DNA of 64,000 nt. It comes from Actinomycetota bacterium. GTDB lineage: Bacteria; Actinomycetota; Actinomycetes; Nanopelagicales; Nanopelagicaceae. Below the pieces are notes generated by a model. That model ran no database searches. It was not told the origin of the DNA and saw only the letters and a program-made list of their open reading frames with translations. Of this stretch, positions 1 to 8,223 are shown piece after piece. The DNA lies in contig JAPLBF010000007.1 of NCBI GenBank assembly GCA_026392825.1, forward strand, positions 1 through 64,000, in the 5' to 3' direction. The position numbers and the translations under genes were made by a program. Every line of letters starts with the position of its first letter. Positions within the stretch are counted from its first letter, which is position 1.

Positions 1-1
1 C

Positions 2-589
2 ACTTTATTTCACTCCGAACCATCACCAACGGGTTTGAGATTTGTTCCAAATATTCTGCTTCCAAAATATGGTTGGGCCCATACACAAGCGGGTCTAAAG
101 TACCCAGTCAGTGAGCGTAGTTTTCGCCAGACAATCAGTGCTTTAAATCGCTCAGACCGTGGCTTTAAAGTTTTAATCGATTCAGAGAAAGTCAATGTTT
201 CCTTTGACTCAAAATCTGTTGGTGAAAAACACAATGAATGGCTTGCGTCCGTTCTCTCTCTCGCGGGACCAAGTGAGCTCGATCCAATGCCCTACTGGGG
301 ATTCTCTGATTTGGAGAAAAAAGTAGCAAGCAAGTTGCACAACACTTTTTATGTCACGGCAGAAGTCAAGAAGGAAGATGGTCAAGAGTTCTTTAGATTC
401 TCAAAACTTGAAATGCTCAGAGGCTTCACACTAGAAGGATTTTTAGATTGTCTAGCAGAAGGAACGGCGTTTGTTGACTTTGATGCGAGGACTGGACACA
501 ACCACGGGACCAAGTTCAGAATCAAGCAAAACAAAATCCCAACACTTTACAAAGATCACTCACTCGTATTTGACTTGGGTAATATGTAA
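2..589 (+). CDS. MvaI/BcnI-like restriction endonuclease, 5'-truncated by window edge
   Basis: The reading frame is open from base 2 without a stop, so the gene enters from outside the window and the TTG at 35 in the ORF track is not a reliable start. The visible 195 residues end with FDARTGHNHGTKFR, which I recall as the conserved C-terminal signature of the MvaI/BcnI monomeric type II restriction endonuclease family; its histidines are the kind of active-site residues known there. The upstream catalytic Asp/ExK region would be mostly outside the window, although a VKKEDGQEFFRFSK segment is visible. Such enzymes cut a pseudosymmetric CC(W/S)GG-type site as monomers and need a partner methylase, which is not in this window. 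The region looks more A+T-rich than the following genes, compatible with horizontal transfer. The family call is from memory of motifs only. Confidence 0.6.
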   Translation, partial: TLFHSEPSPTGLRFVPNILLPKYGWAHTQAGLKYPVSERSFRQTISALNRSDRGFKVLIDSEKVNVSFDSKSVGEKHNEWLASVLSLAGPSELDPMPYWGFSDLEKKVASKLHNTFYVTAEVKKEDGQEFFRFSKLEMLRGFTLEGFLDCLAEGTAFVDFDARTGHNHGTKFRIKQNKIPTLYKDHSLVFDLGNM

Positions 590-772
590 AGAAGATTCGC
601 CCTATAAGCCGGAAACCGTACTTGTTGATCTTTTGGTTGCTAAGTGAATGATCTTTAGAAACATTAGGTCCCAAAATTAGCCATAAATGATTCGGATGGC
701 GGCGCAGCTAGTCGCGTCAGGCCATCGTGCAAACCATCGTGTGAGAAGTTCATGCTGCTACCCTTCCGACTT

Positions 773-1147
773 ATGAGTATCGATCCTGCCAAAGAAGCGC
801 GTAAGCGTTCTATCGTGTCCACCCTTCTATATATAGAAGGTGCGATCGTGTTAGCCCTAGGAGCGTGGGTAGGAGTCATGGGAATTACTCATGAAAATCG
901 TGAACTGCCGCCGTTGATGGGTGTGCTCGGATTTAGCGTTCTTGGTGGCGTGGGGCTTATTGCTTGTGGGCGGGCATTTGCTGAAGAGAAAAACTGGGGA
1001 AGAGCGCCGGTGGTCTTAGCGAATCTGATTGTTTTAGGCGTTGTTAAATATCAATTCGAAGGTGGCTTCTTAATCGGTGCTATTCCGCTTTTGCTTTTAT
1101 CGCTTCCGATTTTATATTTAGCAATAACCATTATTCCCAATAGCTAA
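773..1147 (+). CDS. small four-helix membrane protein, unknown function
   Basis: A 124-residue protein with a short charged N-terminus (MSIDPAKEARKRS) followed by about four hydrophobic segments of 18-22 residues and no obvious catalytic motif. The ORF track starts at 752, but the ATG at 773 puts the charged segment first and lies 8 bases after TACCCT, a TANNNT-type -10 element, which would make the transcript leaderless. It points towards the convergent SDR gene 64 bases downstream. Actinobacteria commonly carry such short conserved integral membrane proteins, but I do not recognise a named family. Being a real gene is likely; function is unknown. Confidence 0.6.
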   Translation: MSIDPAKEARKRSIVSTLLYIEGAIVLALGAWVGVMGITHENRELPPLMGVLGFSVLGGVGLIACGRAFAEEKNWGRAPVVLANLIVLGVVKYQFEGGFLIGAIPLLLLSLPILYLAITIIPNS

Positions 1148-1210
1148 GTTGTAGCTAGCCATCAAGCATTGCCTTGAATTGCCTTTGATCACAACAGAAT
1201 TATCTGGCGA

Positions 1211-2059
1211 TTACCAAGGAACAACTTTTCGATCTTCCCAAAGTACTCCAGTTACAACTTCGCTTCCGCGCTGCGCAATATCAGCAGTTGCCAACCAAAT
1301 TGCAGTTTCTGCACCTTCTGCAACGCTACGTGGCGCATCGGGTCCGCCCATGTCGGTGCGAGTGTGATTGGGACAAGTAGCATCAATATAAAAACCGCGA
1401 GCGCCGAGTGCGGTCTCGTGTGCCAGATTTCGCACAAGTGAATTTACTCCCGCTTTACTAATTCGATACGGCGCAAGTCCCCCAGCACTTCCGGGTCCTG
1501 ACATACGGCCTAAACATGCGGAGTAGATAACAACTCGACCATCGCGCGCATCGGCCATTGCAGGTGCAATTGCGTTCACTAATATAAAGACTGAATTTAA
1601 ATTAATGTTTATAACGCGGTTCCATTCCGCATCTGTTGTGCGCAGCGTCTTCGACATTTTCTCGCTCATTACACCGTGAGCAAGAACCAATACTTTTGGG
1701 GCTGTAAGTGTTGTACTGATTTCGGTTGCGGTTTTTCGAGTGACGACTTGATCTTCTAAATCAACGGGGTGAGTTGTAATTGTTAGTCCAGTTTGTGTGG
1801 CGGCGAATTCGCTGAGTAAAGATTGGCGAGCGCTATCCAATCGCTGCGCATCCTTTGCGATGAGCGCTAGATCAAATCCTGCAGCAGCTAATCCCCGTGC
1901 AGTTTCCAAGCCGAGTCCGCGACTTCCGCCGCTGACAATCGCCAGTGGTCTTGAAGTCGGGGTGGTTTCTGAATGCATGAGCCAACTCTGCCAACGAAGG
2001 CGGAGACTGTCGCGCTGAGATTCGCTTTTAGCGCCCACATCCGACGTAATTGTGCTCAA
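1211..2059 (-). CDS. short-chain dehydrogenase/reductase (SDR)
   Basis: Classical SDR fold: the Rossmann glycine motif SGGSRGLG near residue 44 (track numbering), an NIN-type segment (VININLNSVF), a catalytic Ser in YSACLGRMSG and the YRISK active-site Tyr/Lys pair. The C-terminal WEDRKVVPW resembles the end of carbonyl-reductase-like SDRs. It should use NAD(P)H to reduce or oxidise a small carbonyl/alcohol substrate; the substrate cannot be read from the sequence. Start is uncertain: the track start is TTG at 2059, preceded by an AAGG seven bases upstream; an ATG at 1978 gives a more usual SDR N-terminus but has no ribosome binding site. It is divergent from kgd. Confidence 0.85.
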   Translation of the reverse strand: MSTITSDVGAKSESQRDSLRLRWQSWLMHSETTPTSRPLAIVSGGSRGLGLETARGLAAAGFDLALIAKDAQRLDSARQSLLSEFAATQTGLTITTHPVDLEDQVVTRKTATEISTTLTAPKVLVLAHGVMSEKMSKTLRTTDAEWNRVININLNSVFILVNAIAPAMADARDGRVVIYSACLGRMSGPGSAGGLAPYRISKAGVNSLVRNLAHETALGARGFYIDATCPNHTRTDMGGPDAPRSVAEGAETAIWLATADIAQRGSEVVTGVLWEDRKVVPW

Positions 2060-2170
2060 TATCGCGCCTTGGGTTGGCGAGAGAGGATTTATTCAAGCCA
2101 CGCTCAGCCGATAGGATTAGGCACGCATTAAACGTTTTTTTCCGCGTTAATCGTGAAGAAGGAGTTGCCA

Positions 2171-5100
2171 GTGTCGGCAGATTTCGGAGCCAATGATTGG
2201 CTCGTCGAAGAGATGTACGAGCGTTACCAAGCCGATCCAACTTCAGTCGAACCTTCATGGATTGAATTCTTCAAAACTTACAACCCGAGTGCTGCATCTT
2301 CAGCACCTGTTGCATCAGCGCCAGCGGCAGCGGCATCCGCGCCAAAGGGTGGAACTCCACCAGTTCCAAAAGCTGCACAAAAAGTTTCTGCACCAGTTAC
2401 GCAATCTGCACCGGCACCCGCTGCCGCACCAGCTGCACAAGTAACACCAACATCTGCCGCACCAGCTGCACAAGTAACGCCAACATCTGCTGCTCCAGCT
2501 GCACAAGTAACGCCAACATCTGCTGCTCCAGCTGCACAAGTAACGCCTTCTGCACCAACACCTGCACAGGCGCAAGTTAAGCCAGCCCCAGTTTTAGTTA
2601 CACCAAGTGCTGCAACTATGGAACCGCTTCGTGGAGTTGCTGGACGTGTTGTTGCATCAATGGAAGCATCACTTTCAGTTCCAACAGCAACAAGTGTTCG
2701 TGCAATTCCCGCAAAGTTAATGATTGATAATCGCACCGTTATTACAAATCACTTAAAGCGAACACGTGGTGGAAAAGTTTCATTTACCCATATCATCGCT
2801 TATGCAATGATAAAAGCTCTGCGTCAAATGCCAGAGATGAATGTTTTCTACGGCAAAGTAGATGGCAAACCAGCGCTTGGCCGTCCAGAACATATCAATT
2901 TGGGAATTGCAATCGATTTAGCAAAAGCTGATGGAACTCGCCAATTATTAGTTCCATCAATTAAAGGTTGTGAAGGCTTAGATTTCGGGCAGTTCTGGGT
3001 TGCCTACGAAGAAATCGTTAAGAAGGCTCGTGCCGGAACGCTGACAGTGGAAGATCATTCAGGAACAACTGTTTCGCTAACTAATCCAGGAACAATTGGC
3101 ACTGTCCACTCGGTTCCGCGCTTAGTTCAAGGTCAAGGTTTAATCGTTGGCGTTGGCGCAATGGATTATCCAGCTGAATTCCAAGGTGCCAGTGAAGAAA
3201 CTTTGGCTCGCATGGCAATTAGCAAAGTTGTAACGCTAACAAGCACCTACGATCACCGCGTAATTCAAGGCGCACAATCTGGAGATTTCCTGCGCCGCAT
3301 CCACGAAATTTTGCTTGGCGCAGATGGTTTCTATGATGAGATTTTTTCTGCACTTCGCATTCCTTACGAACCAATTCGCTGGGCCTCTGACTTTGAATTC
3401 TCTAAAGATGAAGAGATCAACAAGACTGCACGCGTTCAGCAATTAATTCAGGCATATCGCATTTATGGCCATTTAATGGCAGATACCGATCCGCTGGAAT
3501 ACGCACAGCGCTCTCATCCAGATTTAGATGTTGTAACTCACGGATTAACTCTTTGGGATCTCGACCGCGAATTTGCAACAGGCGGCTTTGGTGGCGAGAA
3601 GTTTATGAAGTTGCGCCAGATTCTCGGAATTTTGCGTGATTCTTATTGTCGCTCTGTTGGCGTTGAATATATGTACATCTCTAATCCCGAAGAGCGTCGT
3701 TGGATTCAAGAGCACGTTGAAGTTGGTTTCACAAAGCCAGAACGCGAAGAGCAGCTACACATCTTGCAAAAGTTGAGCGATGCCGAAGCATTCGAATCTT
3801 TCTTGCAGACCAAGTTCGTTGGGCAAAAGCGCTTCTCACTTGAAGGTGGCGAATCAGTTATTCCACTTCTTGATGCAGTCATTTCAGCTGCTGCCGAGAA
3901 GAAGTTAGATGAAGTCTGTATCGGTATGCCACACCGTGGCCGCTTAAATGTGTTGGCAAATATTGCCGGTAAGTCATACGGTCAAATATTCCAAGAGTTC
4001 CAAGGCCATTACAAAGAGAATGAAGTTCACGGTTCTGGTGATGTTAAGTACCACTTAGGAACTGAAGGAATTTTCACCGCAGAATCTGGCGCACAGACCA
4101 AGATTTATTTGGCCGCAAATCCATCTCACCTGGAAGCAGTAAACCCAGTACTTGAAGGCATTGTTCGCGCAAAGCAAGATCGTCTAAATGTTAAAGATTT
4201 GTTCTCGGTTCTGCCGATTCTCTTGCACGGAGATGCGTCATTTGCTGGCCAAGGAATTAACTTCGAAACTCTGCAGCTTTCACAACTTCGCGGCTACCGC
4301 ACTGGTGGAACTGTACATATCGTTGTAAATAACCAAGTTGGCTTTACTACCGCGCCACACGCTTCACGTTCTTCACGTTATTCAACTGACGTTGCTAAAA
4401 CAATTGAAGCGCCAGTATTCCACGTAAATGGCGATGATCCTGAAGCCTGCGTGCGCGTTGCCCGACTTGCCTTTGAATATCGTCAAGCATTTAACAAAGA
4501 TGTTGTCGTCGACATGGTTTGCTACCGTCGTCGCGGACACAATGAAGGCGATGAGCCAAGTTTCACCCAGCCACTTATGTACAAGTTAATTGATGCCAAG
4601 CGCTCAACTCGAACCTTGTATACAGAATCACTTATCGGTCGTGGCGATATAACTCCAGAAGATGCGGAAAAGTTAGCGCGCGACTACCAGGTACAACTTG
4701 AAGAGGTTTACGCATCCGTTGCAAATTACCAAGAAGAACACGATCCGAACTTCCAGCCTCCGACAGTTCCAAGTGCTGAGGATGTTCCAACCTTTATCTC
4801 CGAGCCTTTAATCCGCGAAATTGCAGCTACGCAAATAGCGATTCCAGAAGGCTTCCACGTACATCCAAAGTTGTTGCCACAACTGCAGAAGCGTGCCGAA
4901 TCAATCAACGATGGAACCATCGATTGGTCTACCGGTGAAATGCTCGCCTTTGGTTCACTCCTTAAAGAGGGGCGACCAATACGTTTAGCGGGCCAAGATT
5001 CCCGTCGTGGAACATTTAGTAATCGCCACGCAGTTATCGTGGATAAAGAGAATGGCTCTGACTGGACTCCACTGAGTTCTTTGGTTGCAGATCAAAGCCA

Positions 5101-5947
5101 GTTCTTTGTAATTGATTCACTTCTTTCCGAATACGCAGCTATGGGCTTTGAATATGGCTATTCCGTTGCTCGGCCAGAAGCACTTGTCTTATGGGAAGGT
5201 CAGTTCGGAGATTTCGCAAACGGTGCGCAAACGATCATCGATGAGTTTATCTCTTCCGCACTGCAAAAATGGGGCGAGCGATCTTCAATTGTTTTGCTCT
5301 TGCCACATGGTTATGAAGGCCAAGGACCAGATCACTCATCCGCGCGCATCGAACGCTTCTTATCACTTGCTGCTGAACAAAACATGACGATTGCTCAGCC
5401 TTCAACGCCGGCTTCGTACTTCCATTTACTACGTTTCCACGCAGCAAATCCGAAGCGTCGTCCAATGGTTGTCTTCACACCAAAATCAATGCTCCGACTA
5501 CGCGCGGCGGCTTCTTCAATTAGCGATTTCACATCAGGCACATTCTTGCCAGTAATTGGCGATCCAACAGTAAGTAATGCATCTCGCTTGATTTACTGCT
5601 CTGGAAAGATTTACCACGACATAGTTGCAGAGCGTGCGCGTCTTAATGACAGCAGCACTGCAATTGTTCGAGTCGAGCGTTTGTATCCACTTCCAGTTGC
5701 GCAAATGGAAGTTGAAGCGAAGAAGCATCCAAACGCTAATTTGCTCTGGGTCCAAGATGAACCAGCTAACCAAGGACCTTGGCCACACGTTGCGCTAAGC
5801 ACCACCGAAATTCTTGGCGGTAAAGCGATTGATGCGAGAGTCCTTCGCCGCATTTCACGACGCGCCTCGGCATCTCCTGCGACTGGTAATCACCATTTGC
5901 ATGAGGAAGAGGCAAAGGCTTTGATGTATGAAGCGTTTACTCGCTAA
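2171..5947 (+). CDS. kgd: multifunctional 2-oxoglutarate dehydrogenase/decarboxylase E1 with fused E2 catalytic domain
   Basis: A 1258-residue fusion typical of actinobacterial Kgd/OdhA. In order: a 40-residue N-terminal helix region (FGANDWLVEEMYERY), a long Ala/Pro/Thr linker, an E2-type succinyltransferase catalytic domain with the active-site segment DHRVIQGA (His about residue 362), then the thiamine-diphosphate E1 domains with MPHRGRLNVLAN (about 587), GDASFAGQG (about 687) and NNQVGFTT (about 720). It converts 2-oxoglutarate in the TCA cycle together with an E2p/E3 supplied from elsewhere, as in corynebacteria and mycobacteria. I moved the start from 2153 to GTG 2171 because GAAGAAGGAG lies six bases before it. 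The linker contains a 33-bp tandem repeat, annotated separately. No lipoyl domain is present, as is normal for this fusion. Confidence 0.95.
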   Translation: MSADFGANDWLVEEMYERYQADPTSVEPSWIEFFKTYNPSAASSAPVASAPAAAASAPKGGTPPVPKAAQKVSAPVTQSAPAPAAAPAAQVTPTSAAPAAQVTPTSAAPAAQVTPTSAAPAAQVTPSAPTPAQAQVKPAPVLVTPSAATMEPLRGVAGRVVASMEASLSVPTATSVRAIPAKLMIDNRTVITNHLKRTRGGKVSFTHIIAYAMIKALRQMPEMNVFYGKVDGKPALGRPEHINLGIAIDLAKADGTRQLLVPSIKGCEGLDFGQFWVAYEEIVKKARAGTLTVEDHSGTTVSLTNPGTIGTVHSVPRLVQGQGLIVGVGAMDYPAEFQGASEETLARMAISKVVTLTSTYDHRVIQGAQSGDFLRRIHEILLGADGFYDEIFSALRIPYEPIRWASDFEFSKDEEINKTARVQQLIQAYRIYGHLMADTDPLEYAQRSHPDLDVVTHGLTLWDLDREFATGGFGGEKFMKLRQILGILRDSYCRSVGVEYMYISNPEERRWIQEHVEVGFTKPEREEQLHILQKLSDAEAFESFLQTKFVGQKRFSLEGGESVIPLLDAVISAAAEKKLDEVCIGMPHRGRLNVLANIAGKSYGQIFQEFQGHYKENEVHGSGDVKYHLGTEGIFTAESGAQTKIYLAANPSHLEAVNPVLEGIVRAKQDRLNVKDLFSVLPILLHGDASFAGQGINFETLQLSQLRGYRTGGTVHIVVNNQVGFTTAPHASRSSRYSTDVAKTIEAPVFHVNGDDPEACVRVARLAFEYRQAFNKDVVVDMVCYRRRGHNEGDEPSFTQPLMYKLIDAKRSTRTLYTESLIGRGDITPEDAEKLARDYQVQLEEVYASVANYQEEHDPNFQPPTVPSAEDVPTFISEPLIREIAATQIAIPEGFHVHPKLLPQLQKRAESINDGTIDWSTGEMLAFGSLLKEGRPIRLAGQDSRRGTFSNRHAVIVDKENGSDWTPLSSLVADQSQFFVIDSLLSEYAAMGFEYGYSVARPEALVLWEGQFGDFANGAQTIIDEFISSALQKWGERSSIVLLLPHGYEGQGPDHSSARIERFLSLAAEQNMTIAQPSTPASYFHLLRFHAANPKRRPMVVFTPKSMLRLRAAASSISDFTSGTFLPVIGDPTVSNASRLIYCSGKIYHDIVAERARLNDSSTAIVRVERLYPLPVAQMEVEAKKHPNANLLWVQDEPANQGPWPHVALSTTEILGGKAIDARVLRRISRRASASPATGNHHLHEEEAKALMYEAFTR
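2423..2554 (+). repeat. 33-bp tandem repeat in the kgd linker
   Basis: Three full 33-base units and a shortened fourth begin at 2423, 2456, 2489 and 2522. Each encodes the same 11 residues, AAPAAQVTPTS. Units 2 to 4 are almost identical at the nucleotide level, while unit 1 differs at a few third positions, so the expansion looks recent. The repeat sits in the flexible linker between the N-terminal helix and the E2 catalytic domain and keeps the reading frame. Confidence 0.9.
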
Positions 5948-6288
5948 CTCTTTTTGATTCTAGTAATTACTTTGCCAACTATTTCTTCGTGTTCCAAATA
6001 ACCCCAGGTGCGCGAGTCGGTACCTGATTCATTATCGCTGCGAACAAAGTAAGTGACCGGTCCAGCGCTTTCGTTTTTAATCTCTGCAATCCTTTTGATG
6101 TAATAGAGTCCGGGTTGCAGTTCGCGCTCAATGACAACAACATCGTCTTCTGTCAGGGAAAGGTGCTTCTTGAAGATTCGGTAACGAATCAGGAGCCAAT
6201 CCTGTGGGTTATAAGTGGGCTGCATAGAAGTGCCCTCAACGACTACCCGTCCAAAGATGCCAAAGATGCCCACGGAGGGTAGTCTCAC
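5944..6288 (-). CDS. sodX: nickel-SOD maturation protease, signal-peptidase S26 family
   Basis: About 115 residues with the S26 signature: catalytic Ser in VEGTSMQPT, catalytic Lys in YYIKRI and the final NESGTDSRTWG box. There is no long membrane anchor, as in SodX proteins, which cut the short leader off the Ni-superoxide dismutase so that the new N-terminal His can bind nickel. The neighbour sodN is divergent with its start 42 bases away, which makes the pairing firm. The track ORF (to 6426) runs through the sodN start, so it is too long; GTG at 6288 or 6273 are the plausible starts, neither with a good ribosome binding site. Its 3' end overlaps the kgd stop by 4 bases, convergently. Confidence 0.88.
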   Translation of the reverse strand: MRLPSVGIFGIFGRVVVEGTSMQPTYNPQDWLLIRYRIFKKHLSLTEDDVVVIERELQPGLYYIKRIAEIKNESAGPVTYFVRSDNESGTDSRTWGYLEHEEIVGKVITRIKKS

Positions 6289-6330
6289 ACATACAGGTTT
6301 TGAAATAAAGAAAAGATAAAGGGAGAAAAA

Positions 6331-6729
6331 ATGAAGAAGTTCTTCACACCAAAGGTAACCGTCCATGCACACTGCGATCTGCCATGCGGTGTTTACGATC
6401 CAGCGCAAGCCAAGATTGAAGCGCAATCTGTAAAAGCTTGCATGGAAAAGTATGCAGCCAATCCAGATGCAGATTTCCGCTCACGTTCAGTTGCAATTAA
6501 AGAAGAGCGCTCACATCAAGTTAAAGAGCACCTCTGGGTTCTCTGGACAGATTATTTCAAGGCTCCACACTTTGAGGCCTACCCACAACTTCACTCACTC
6601 TTCAATGAGGCGACAAAGTTAGCTGGCGCAGCTGGTACAAAGGGAACACAAGATGTGGCAGTAGCGGATAAGTTGATCGCAAAGATCGATGAAATCGCCG
6701 AAATCTTCTGGGCCACCAAAAAAGCCTAA
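6331..6729 (+). CDS. sodN: nickel superoxide dismutase precursor
   Basis: 132 residues containing the Ni-hook HCDLPCGVYDP at residues 14-24. His14, Cys15 and Cys19 are the nickel ligands in this family; the first 13 residues (MKKFFTPKVTVHA) form the leader removed by SodX, leaving a 119-residue mature protein, close to the usual 117. It dismutates superoxide in the cytoplasm as a helical hexamer. GGGAG lies five bases before the ATG. In Streptomyces sodN responds to nickel through Nur; I could not identify a Nur box here. It is the only SOD gene in the window. Confidence 0.97.
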   Translation: MKKFFTPKVTVHAHCDLPCGVYDPAQAKIEAQSVKACMEKYAANPDADFRSRSVAIKEERSHQVKEHLWVLWTDYFKAPHFEAYPQLHSLFNEATKLAGAAGTKGTQDVAVADKLIAKIDEIAEIFWATKKA

Positions 6730-6738
6730 TTAAAAAGC

Positions 6739-7155
6739 TTAATTATCTGAACTATTGATTAACGATTGAGCGGCGGTACGCGCGAGGAAAGACACTCGCT
6801 CGACCGCCGTTCTTTCTATTCTGGAGTAAGCGATATGACGTTCACCGTCATAAACATCGCATTCAAAGATCATCGTGCGATCCACAACTTCGATGCATCG
6901 AGCGGTGGCACGCACTTCGGTTCCGATTCCGACTGAATCAATAAGTGAAATATCGAATTTATCAACGATAGTTGTTTCACCATTTTCTAATAATTCAACT
7001 AGCGCTGCCACACAAGCACTCTCCATCACGCTCATAAAGTGACCCGGAGCCAAAATTGGTAGATCAGAAATTCCCATCGCCAAGCAGGTATCACCTGGGC
7101 GAACAGTCATCACCGAAAATCCTACGGCGCCAACGATTTCTTCAGCAGGCTTCAT
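6739..7155 (-). CDS. hotdog-fold acyl-CoA thioesterase, FlK-like
   Basis: 138 residues resembling the single-domain hotdog thioesterases related to fluoroacetyl-CoA thioesterase FlK. The long helix segment GHFMSVMESACVAALVELL carries a Glu in the position where FlK has its catalytic Glu, followed by the beta-rich half (DSVGIGTEVRATARC, RTMIFECDVYDG). It probably hydrolyses a small acyl-CoA; the substrate is not readable. It starts 10 bases after the anti-sigma gene and appears to be the third gene of the sigR-rsrA operon, so it may belong to the thiol-stress response. No fluorinated compound metabolism should be inferred from the name. Confidence 0.75.
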   Translation of the reverse strand: MKPAEEIVGAVGFSVMTVRPGDTCLAMGISDLPILAPGHFMSVMESACVAALVELLENGETTIVDKFDISLIDSVGIGTEVRATARCIEVVDRTMIFECDVYDGERHIAYSRIERTAVERVSFLARTAAQSLINSSDN

Positions 7156-7165
7156 AAATTAACGT

Positions 7166-7564
7166 TTACTTTTCTTCATCGAGAAAGTGTTGAACATGCG
7201 TCTCTTCAATCTGGATTTCGCTGTGCTCGACATTTCCAAACTCATCAATTTCGATTGAGATTTCCGTCATGCTGAACTGCGTGACTACTTCGGTAACTCC
7301 AGCGCCAGTAACCTGCCGCAAAAGCGCTTCATGAATACTGTGCTGAAGATCAACCGGAGCTTTCTCATCACAAGTACGACGCAGAACCTCTTGCAACAAA
7401 GAATGCATCTCTTGCTCGTGCGCTACTTCAGATCGGCAGGCCAGGCAAGAATCAAGGTGAGATGCAATCGCTTGTGGGTTGCGCGCTTCTTCAACTGCAC
7501 CTTCAACAATAAAGACAACGGAGGAGAGAACTTCAAAACAAGGAATCTGTTCGATATGGCTCAT
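7166..7564 (-). CDS. rsrA: zinc-binding anti-sigma factor, RsrA-like
   Basis: 132 residues with Cys9, His36, Cys40 and Cys43 (HLDSCLAC), matching in spacing the zinc ligands Cys11/His37/Cys41/Cys44 of Streptomyces RsrA. RsrA-type anti-sigma factors hold SigR inactive and release it when disulfide stress oxidises the cysteines. The gene overlaps the sigma factor by 4 bases (ATGA), so translation is coupled. It is about 25-30 residues longer than RsrA because of an acidic, beta-like C-terminal extension ([18 protein letters not shown]) that I do not recognise. Confidence 0.88.
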   Translation of the reverse strand: MSHIEQIPCFEVLSSVVFIVEGAVEEARNPQAIASHLDSCLACRSEVAHEQEMHSLLQEVLRRTCDEKAPVDLQHSIHEALLRQVTGAGVTEVVTQFSMTEISIEIDEFGNVEHSEIQIEETHVQHFLDEEK

Positions 7565-8175
7565 GGCTTCTCTCCTTTCGCCTTTTTCGGTTCAGTCGAG
7601 TAGCCAAGTTCTTTGGCGTAATCAGCGAGCTTTTCGCGTAAGAGTTTGCGCCCGCGGTGCAGTCTCGACATCACGGTTCCGGCTGGTATTTCAACGATGT
7701 CGGCGATCTCTTTATAGGAAAAACCTTCTACATCGGCTAAGTAAACTGCGATGCGAAACTCTTCAGGGATTTCTTGCAGGGCACGTTTGATATCGCTATC
7801 TGGCAAGTTCTCAAGAGCTTCTACTTCAGCAGATTTACCTAAATCACTGGTGTGCGATTGTGCTTCGGCTAACTGCCAATCCTCAAGCTCACCTGATGCT
7901 AACTGTGGACGGCGTTGATCTTTACGATAAGTATTTATAAAGGTAGTTGTGAGTACGCGATATAGCCAAGCGCGCAGATTTGTACCTTCTTCGAATTGAT
8001 GAAAAGAGTTAAAAGCTTTTAGGTAAGTGTCCTGCACTAAGTCGCGCGCATCTTCAGGATTCTTGGTGTAACGAAGCGCTGCTGCATACAACTGGTCCAT
8101 AAACACAAGAGCATCGCGCTCGAACCGATCGTTGCGATCAGTAGCGCTTTCTAGAACTAAATCTTTCGATGCCAT
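7561..8175 (-). CDS. sigR: ECF RNA polymerase sigma factor, SigR/SigH type
   Basis: 204 residues with both sigma-70 regions: region 2 ([26 protein letters not shown], then [20 protein letters not shown]) and region 4 ([38 protein letters not shown]). The latter is very close to SigR/SigH, the thiol-stress sigma factors that switch on thioredoxin and mycothiol genes. The RsrA-like gene follows with a 4-base overlap. The ATG at 8175 is preceded by TAGTGT and 7 bases, a possible leaderless -10, as well as AAGAG. I looked for the SigR autoregulatory GGAAT-N18-GTT upstream and did not see it. Confidence 0.92.
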   Translation of the reverse strand: MASKDLVLESATDRNDRFERDALVFMDQLYAAALRYTKNPEDARDLVQDTYLKAFNSFHQFEEGTNLRAWLYRVLTTTFINTYRKDQRRPQLASGELEDWQLAEAQSHTSDLGKSAEVEALENLPDSDIKRALQEIPEEFRIAVYLADVEGFSYKEIADIVEIPAGTVMSRLHRGRKLLREKLADYAKELGYSTEPKKAKGEKP

Positions 8176-8223
8176 CTCTTAAACACTATCCCAAAGCGCT
8201 GGGAAACGCCTACTTAAGCAGAC

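Noticed and set aside
2423-2554. CRISPR-like array
   Set aside because: Units are contiguous without spacers and in frame within kgd.
2278-2736. Antisense ORF of 152 residues rich in Cys/Ala/Gly repeats
   Set aside because: It is the mirror of the repetitive kgd linker; composition follows from the repeat and it lacks a ribosome binding site.
6739-7155. Fluoroacetate resistance gene
   Set aside because: Only fold-level resemblance to FlK; context is a redox sigma operon with no fluorometabolite genes.
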